The notes under the pieces: generated by a model
What the model was told of the DNA's origin: nothing
The model's database searches: none
The model's input: only the letters and a program-made list of their open reading frames with translations
Assembly: GCA_018398805.1 (NCBI GenBank)
Contig: JAGFBZ010000856.1
Location: forward strand, 186,001-250,000
Direction: 5' to 3'
Origin: Hirundichthys speculiger
Lineage: Eukaryota; Chordata; Actinopteri; Beloniformes; Exocoetidae
Length of the DNA: 64,000 nucleotides
Position numbers and translations under genes: made by a program
Shown here: piece after piece, positions 57,873 to 64,000 of the stretch
How positions within the stretch are numbered: the stretch's first letter is position 1
Layout of the letters: each line of letters starts with the position of its first letter

Positions 57873-58966
57873 ATTTACCTTCTTTAATAATCATCTCAGG
57901 ACCCCTGAAAATCATTTTGTTGTCCTTTAGATGTCTGAGCTTTAGTTTATATCACCAGTAAAGCACGGATTTCACTAAAGTTTCTTGTTCAGAGGAGACA
58001 CGTTTAAAAAAAAAAAAAAAAAGGCCCTTCAGGTTAACCGTCTCCAAACAGCATGTTTAATACCAGAGCTGCCAGGAAATGAACTCCAGGCTCAGCGGTG
58101 GCGGGATGCTCGGCAGCGCGGGAGATCCCACATCGCAGCTTCTTGCTGACTGCTGCCGCGTTCGTTGCCAAACGGCGGTGATATGCATAAATGTCGGTCT
58201 CAGCGGGCAAAGCTCTTGTTATTTTTCGTGGCCTGTGGCAATGTAAAAGAAGGAAAAAAAAGAAGAAATCCAGGAACAGAGAGCTCATCAGAATGTAAAG
58301 TCGAGGTTATAGCTGTCCTATGAAAATAAGAATCATTGCTTAGACCCCGTGTGGCCCATCCATCATGATAGTTCAGAGCCAACCTCACATCTCAGGATGA
58401 GTATACAAATGTCAAGCTGCAAAACTCTTTGCAATGTTTCCCTATTTTGATCTGAGAATGCTGCTTCGCCCAGGCTTTAAAAGACGCACCGACATCTCTG
58501 GTAAGCCAGCTCGCAAGATTTATGAGACATCAAGAATAAAAAAAAAAAAGAACCATTAAAGCGGGGCCGGATAGCACGTGCGCAAGCTATCGTTTCATGG
58601 TATTCGAAAGAAACACGCCAAAGTGTTTCATGTTGTGCTCCACTTTTTGAAACCGACAGTGAGCCGCAAGAAAGCGCAGAATAAAGAAGGAGAGAGAACC
58701 GCTGCGAATGCTTTGTGTCAAGGAAACATTTTCATGTCACTTCAAGAGTCGGTTTGTAGGAGCTTATTAGATATGTGGAGACGCCACAGACTCCTTTAAG
58801 ACGTCTTTGCAAACATGCAGTGAACGATCCCCAGTTCATTTTGTGGCTGGTTAGTTCACTGTCATTCATCCTGTACTGGAAACTCTCTGGGTTGGGATTT
58901 GCAGGAACAGGAACCAAATGCAGTGGACGGTGAGGACGAAAAAATGAAACTAAGCCCCTCATTTAC
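57873..58966. other. Intergenic, unique sequence
   Basis: A poly-A run near 58005-58022. No feature recognised. Confidence 0.5.
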
Positions 58967-59438
58967 ATATTAACCAGTGGTGGCTGGTCAATAGAGGGCG
59001 CTAGGGCGCTGCCCCACCTCTCCCCACATCCAAGAACTTGAACACTTAATTACTTTGAAATATATACTGTATAGTTTTAAAATTAGTATGGCAATTAGAG
59101 TTAGTGAGTAATATGTGTAATCTACAATAAAATATAGATTAAAATATGTTTTATGATGTCTAAAGTCACGGATAGGTCACATGTTTCCGTCTGGGGCGCA
59201 GTTTTTTCGTCCATACACTCTCCCTATAAATTGTACATGCGCAGTTCGATCCTCTCGATACAAGAGATAGGAGCTTGGTGGGGCGCAGGCGCACATAACC
59301 TGCGCCCTCAGCATTCATTTGAATGGTGCTGCTGTACACTCTGTCAGCCACAGGGTGGCAGCAGAGAGCAACGCGGCACATCTGTCAAAGTGCGCCAGAA
59401 GGAGTCTGCGGGAAGAGAGTGTATTTTCGCTAGCAAAT

Positions 59439-59747
59439 ATGGAAAGAGAAAACTCTGTTCAATCATTAAAAGCAACGCCTTTTGAGAGGAGAACATTGCA
59501 GGAGAAGTTGAGAGTCGAAGACCTTGGACCTGATCACCCTGACATCGTCATTCAACAGCCATCCAAAGACAGAGGACGACAGTACAACCGGACATTTTCG
59601 AGGAGCTGGTTCAGTAAGAAAGCTCGGCTAAAGGCATGTAATGACAGCAATGCTTTATTTTGCTTTCCTTGTCTCCTTTTTCAAACCTCCGGATCGGACC
59701 CAGCATGGATTCAGACAGGACTGAAAGACTTACAAACACATATCTGA
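59439..59747 (+). pseudogene. hAT transposase N-terminal part (TTF-type zinc finger)
   Basis: Reads on from MERENSVQSL. RTFSRSWFSKKARLKACNDS and LFCFPCLLFQ match the TTF-type finger before DUF4371 in ZMYM1/P52rIPK-like hAT proteins. The frame ends at a poly-A near 59745. The open frame begins earlier, at 59319, but the internal Met is the likelier start. Confidence 0.75.
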
Positions 59748-59919
59748 AAAAAAAAAAAAAAAAAACATGAACAAACCAGGGTTCATATGGAAAATGCAAT
59801 GCGGCGAGCCATGTTTGGGAAAATAAATATAGCTGCTCAACTTGATGAAGGCTACAGGATAGGGATCCGAAAAACATAATGAAGAGGTTGACAAAAACAG
59901 GCACATCCTGTCCAGAATA

Positions 59920-60087
59920 CAGTGATCCCTTATTTTTCGCGATTAATAGGGACTCCTCCCACCCATTGGATTTTTGCGGAATTTCCGCAATTTTTTTCTT
60001 GATTTTTTATTATATTATATATTTCTGAAAAATCCGCCAATAACTAAAACCGCGGAACTTAAAGCGCGAATTGGCAAGGGACCACTG
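59920..60087 (+). mobile_element. Mariner-like element nested in the hAT
   Basis: 168 bp, ends CAGTGATCCCT and GGGACCACTG at TA sites. It cuts the hAT transposase remnant. Confidence 0.88.
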
Positions 60088-60089
60088 TA

Positions 60090-60300
60090 ATAGATTGTGT
60101 CAAGTTCTGTGGTGCTTTTGAGCTAGCGCTTCGTGGCCATGGTGTAAATGAAGGCTCAGAAAATCCAGGTGTTTTTAGAGGATTAGTCGATTTTGTGGCA
60201 TCACTAGATGTAGTTTTGCAAGAGCATCTGCAGACTGCTACTGTCTTCATCCAGGCAGATGAAACAACAGACATTTCCACTCATTGTCAGTTCGTGCTCC
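60090..60300 (+). pseudogene. hAT transposase DUF4371 fragment
   Basis: In-frame pieces read FELALRGHGVNEGSENPGVF and ADETTDISTHCQFVL (60255-60299). The latter fits the first catalytic Asp region (D.T.D.S) of the hAT RNase H fold. The rest of the catalytic domain is missing. A mariner-like insertion separates it from the zinc-finger part. Confidence 0.7.
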
Positions 60301-60619
60301 ATCCAACAGTATCTCCATTTTTTCAGTCTTCACCACCATGGCAGTGTTACTTTATGGCTTTAACCTAAAATATTTCTTGAAAATTAAAAAAAAAAAATGT
60401 TTACTTTGTCTATTTCAAGAGAAAACATTTTATTCTATTTTGTTATGTTATATTTTATTATAACATGTTATTCAGCTCAGCAAAAACAAAAGCAGGCATT
60501 TTTTTAAATATACATATATTGATATTAATGTATGTATATTGATATCGTGCTACATTTGCTTCTTAGTTTTTGGTGTAGCCCCCCCAGAGAAAAGTGCACC
60601 AGTCGCCACTGATATTAAC

Positions 60620-61231
60620 TAGAACAGAAATCCCTGCCAAGGCAGGACTCGCCAAAGGAAAGAGCCAATGAGCTTAGGTGAGCGGCGAAGGGCAGCAGGA
60701 AAGGACCCAGAGAGAGAGCATGGGACCTGCAGGGCAGGAAGGAAAGGCAGGAGACACCACAGCAGGTGAACCAATCAGGGAAGACTAACGATACACGTGA
60801 GAGGTGGCGGGGGGGGGTTACTGAACACCGGAGAGACCAAGAAACAGAACAGAACCTGAGAAGCTCAGAGACTCATAACTCCTGAGATTCCCAACAGTAG
60901 AAGAACAAAGCACAGAGGTTACAAAGAGAGAACACGTGAAAACCAACGGGTCATGCCACTGCCATCACATGACGGAAAGAAGAACGGACTGGACACCAGT
61001 TTCTTGACTGTGAAGACCACTGACATGACCAGTGATCATGTAGGAGCAGCAGTGACATCCTTCCTTTAAAGGTCAGCGCTGGAGACCCTAAAAGCTTCTA
61101 CAACATCTCCCAGTCCCACTAAACCAGCAGCAAGGCTGCCACCTCCTTCCCCTGCGTTTCAAACACCACGTTTTTTTTTGTTTTTTTTTTTTCCGGTGGA
61201 AAACTTCCATAAACAGCATATAGTTTAATTT
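60620..61231. other. Intergenic, unique sequence
   Basis: Nothing recognised. Confidence 0.5.
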
Positions 61232-61239
61232 GTTTTTAA

Positions 61240-62194
61240 TAGGGCTGGGCAAGTTAATGTATTATTATCGCGTTAACACATTAATTTATGAACGCCGACA
61301 TTTATTTTATCGCGCGTTAACGCATGTTGTTCACATGCTTTTGTTTTGAAAAGTCTGTTACTGGCTGCTGCGGAACCGGAAGACAATTGGCGGGTAAATA
61401 TAAGAAAAAACTAAAACAGACATGGAGAACGGTAAAAATCAGTGAACTTTACAGTTCAGGTAGCAACTCAGGTAGCAATATTAACAAGTCTGTCTGGAAA
61501 AAAAAATTCTGGACTGCAACAAAACTTTTGCGTCATTCCTCCATGTTACATCAGATCTGCTCCATGTGTTCACTGTCCTGCTGTTCTCTTACTGGCTACA
61601 TCGGTGCAGCTCCATCTAGTGGCACAGATGTGTAATGATAATAGAAAGTCCAGTCCTCGATTATAAAATAAATTCAGTCCGGTGACCCTTTTTCTTCATT
61701 TCTTATTTTTGATCCAAGTCTAAAATTGATATATAAAAAAAACAGGCTTTTTTTTTTGTTTTTTGTGTTAGATTAAAAAAAAATGTAATAAAATGTCACT
61801 TTTTAATTTTTTTTAATTTTTGATTGAAAATCCAATTGAAAATGAAAAGAATAAATGATACACGGATTGGTAAAGTTACTGAACTTTAACATGGACATTT
61901 TCATTTTAAAGTTCTCCCAGACGGAGGATTCAACAGAAACAAGGTTATTTGTAATGTGTGCTAAATATGTGTTACTGACAAGTGCTGATGTTTTTAAAAG
62001 TGATTTGACTGACAACTGAAAAAATGTTATGACACTTTAGTTCATATGGCAGCAGAACATTTCAAATAAAAGTGCTTTTATACCACTTTTGAATTCATTA
62101 TTTGATTTTTCGTATACAATGCAATTAATCGTGATTAATCAGGGAAATAATGCGATTAATCATGATTAAAATTTTTAATAGTTGCCCAGCCCTA
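61240..62194 (-). mobile_element. Family G hAT element, copy 2, reverse
   Basis: The reverse of copy 1 throughout (for example GCAGCTCCATCTAGTGGCAC versus its complement near 57400). Perfect duplication GTTTTTAA (61232-61239, 62195-62202). Confidence 0.93.
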
Positions 62195-62273
62195 GTTTTT
62201 AACTATTTACAGCAAAGGAATAATATGCATGGAGTAAGTGGAGCAGATCAAATGTAACTGCAACGCATCTTCA

Positions 62274-62890
62274 AGGTTCAGGGTTAACTTTATTAGTCTC
62301 CCGTGGGAGAAATTTGTCTTGGAGTCACAGATCAGAGCTGCACACAGAGTTCACACAGACAGAGAGACACAAACACAGAAAATTACAAATACACATCACA
62401 TATACACCATAGTGCATTCACTTCCTTCGGGAGGTTCATCTAGTCGCCGTTGAGAAGCTTAATTAAGAGAGAGGGACAAACGAGCGTTCATACCTGTAAT
62501 ATCTCTGCCGTGGAGTTCTGTATCTCCTACCAGTTCGCATCAACACATACTCAAATTTGAGAACATGTGAGGGGTCAGAGACAGTGTTTCGAGCCTGTCT
62601 AATTACTGCTTGTTCAAAAATGGCTTGAGGGTTGATCGGGGGGGCAGACATGCCCATGATTTTTCCAGCCATTATTGCAAGCCTTTCGATCTGAGACTTA
62701 TATTTGACAGTCAGGTTACCAAACCAGCTGGTATGCCGTATCTTAGCATTGATTCTACGCTCGCCCTGTAGAAAATCAGCATTATATTCACCCTGACTCC
62801 AAACAGCCTCAGTCCACAAAGGGAGTGTAACCACTTCGTCTTCGATCGCTGAAGTATTGATAACAATGTGGCACAGAGGAGCGAAACACA
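62274..62890 (-). mobile_element. Non-LTR retrotransposon 3' end
   Basis: A protein C-terminus followed by a 3' tail with AATAAA (complement of TTTATT at 62290-62295) and a short CTGAACCTTGAA terminal repeat. 5' truncated. The exact clade is uncertain (Rex/Dong or similar). Confidence 0.75.
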
Positions 62891-62891
62891 C
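62463..62891 (-). pseudogene. LINE ORF2 C-terminal fragment
   Basis: A 142-residue frame: LTVKYKSQIERLAIMAGKIM, FEQAVIRQARNTVSDPSHVL and RTGRRYRTPRQRYYRYERSF correspond to the C-terminal region after the RT domain in fish LINEs (K..RL...AG.I.G, GRRYR.PR, R.SF.P.SI..LN). It stops one step before the expected SIKLLNG end, probably by a small frameshift. No RT catalytic motif included. Confidence 0.75.
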
Positions 62892-64000
62892 GAGCCTTTA
62901 AATACACAAAAATCAATGATCTAATGCAGTGAATGTATTTTTCCATGGTGTCTTCTCTAGGGAAAAGATATTATAAACAAAAAGTAGCAGCTCCAACATG
63001 GTGGGGAGATCTCTGGTAAAGACAGAAAACGATCAGTTACGGCTGCTCGCCCTGATGCATTTCACTAAATGTCCAGTTGTGCACCTGCTTTCACTGGGTA
63101 ATAATTAGTTACTCAGCACAAAAATCCATTTGGTGGTCAAACGGTGCTAAATCCAGCAAAAAAGCATCTAATTTACGGCAACACGCCGCTCCCTGAGCTC
63201 ATGAATAAAATACGAAAGCTGTCTAAACTGAGCACTTTTCAGAGTGTGAGCGGGAAAAGTTTGGACGTCTTTATCGGAGTGAGAGGAGCTGGAAACGTTT
63301 GGGGCTTCAAGCCCACAGATGCTTTTACTGATGTACGTTATACACGGATGAAGTTTTCCAGTCATAATTTATAATATTTTACAAACAACACATGTTTGTG
63401 CAGAAAGCATGCGAGAGATATCGTCTTCCAAGATTCTATAACTGAATTTGTTGAAAGAAAAAAAAAGAACCAAGTTGTGCAATGATTTTCAAATGTTTAC
63501 AACCTCAAAAATCTCTTGAATTTTTTTTTTTAAAGTGCCAGTAGGGTCTGGTAATTCAAACAGAAGACAGTCTCTTATGTTTGAAAGGTTTGCAGAGGAT
63601 GGATGAAAACCTGATGGTCATCACATTAAGAGAAATAAATCATTTTCTGCCTAAATCTAACTTCTTCTTCTTCAAATATTATAATTTGTCGTTGAGGCTG
63701 ATGGTCTGCTGGACTTGTCTTTATCCTAATCGAACTCCCTTCAGATCTACAGGATGTCAACTGTTAACGGGTTGAAAATAAAACTAATGGCAGAGCTTTA
63801 ATGGGGTGACTTTAAATGACCCATGACAGAAGGTTTCACATTACACGATCAGAGCTTTGAAGCCATACAATCATCATAGATAAAATCACTGAATGTAATA
63901 TCACAAGCAGGACAAAGGACAAACAACATGCTTTAAAAAAAAAACATTAAAAACAGAAGAAGAAATATATCTTTAAGTTCAACAATACTTGCACGTGAAA
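62892..64000. other. Intergenic, unique sequence
   Basis: No element or host exon recognised up to the window edge. Confidence 0.5.

Larger units (their letters stand above)
58975..60611 (+). mobile_element. hAT element with zinc-finger transposase relic (CAGTGGTGGCTGG ends)
   Basis: 1,637 bp. The ends CAGTGGTGGCTGGT and ACCAGTCGCCACTG are inverted repeats, and ATATTAAC flanks both sides exactly (58967-58974, 60612-60619). It contains a degraded transposase and a nested mariner-like element at 59920. Different from the TAGRGNTG families. Confidence 0.92.

Overview
The window looks like nuclear DNA of a teleost fish, probably a percomorph. It has one intron-rich vertebrate gene, no prokaryotic-style gene packing, a teleost-type Tc1 transposon, L2-clade LINEs, a tRNA-derived SINE and very many hAT-type non-autonomous elements. 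Organism assignment is an inference from repeat content and gene structure. No search could be run.

The only host gene I can support is VPS37D, an ESCRT-I subunit, on the minus strand. Its four coding exons lie at 46540-46418, 32662-32491, 13216-13134 and 1017-472. All splice sites are GT/AG, the phases agree, and the joined frame encodes 307 residues. It keeps the helical VPS37 MOD(R) region and the family-typical PQQPEPPYR-like C-terminus. Only about 0.9 kb of 46 kb is coding. The three introns (about 13.8, 19.3 and 12.1 kb) are filled with nested mobile elements. The 3' UTR and poly(A) signal lie beyond base 1. The promoter side (46541 upward) has an ETS-like site close to the ATG and, about 0.3 kb upstream, a 65-bp-unit minisatellite with repeated TGAGTCA motifs.

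The rest is a dense, layered record of transposition. At least eight hAT-like families with TAGRGNTG-type ends and 8-bp target duplications are recognisable: family A (11 copies, about 360-380 bp), family C (8 copies), family B (2), family G (2, opposite orientations) and single elements at 2493, 9371, 30128 and 40204. A separate hAT with a zinc-finger transposase relic lies at 58975. Three elements retain pieces of BED zinc-finger transposase (19405, 40705, 45478). This identifies the probable parents of families C and B and of the element at 40204. Also present are two decayed Tc1 copies, small mariner-like elements with TA target sites (CAGTGATCCCT ends), two Harbinger-like elements with Myb/SANT or MADF frames, two L2 reverse-transcriptase fragments, another LINE 3' end and one tRNA-SINE with perfect target duplications.

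Bases 47970-64000, upstream of VPS37D, show no second host gene. They hold mobile elements and unique non-coding DNA. The most unusual items are the promoter-proximal minisatellite, two family C elements with a second copy of one terminus and cargo between the copies, an inverted triplication inside one family A element, and a roughly 100-bp direct repeat bracketing a family G element.
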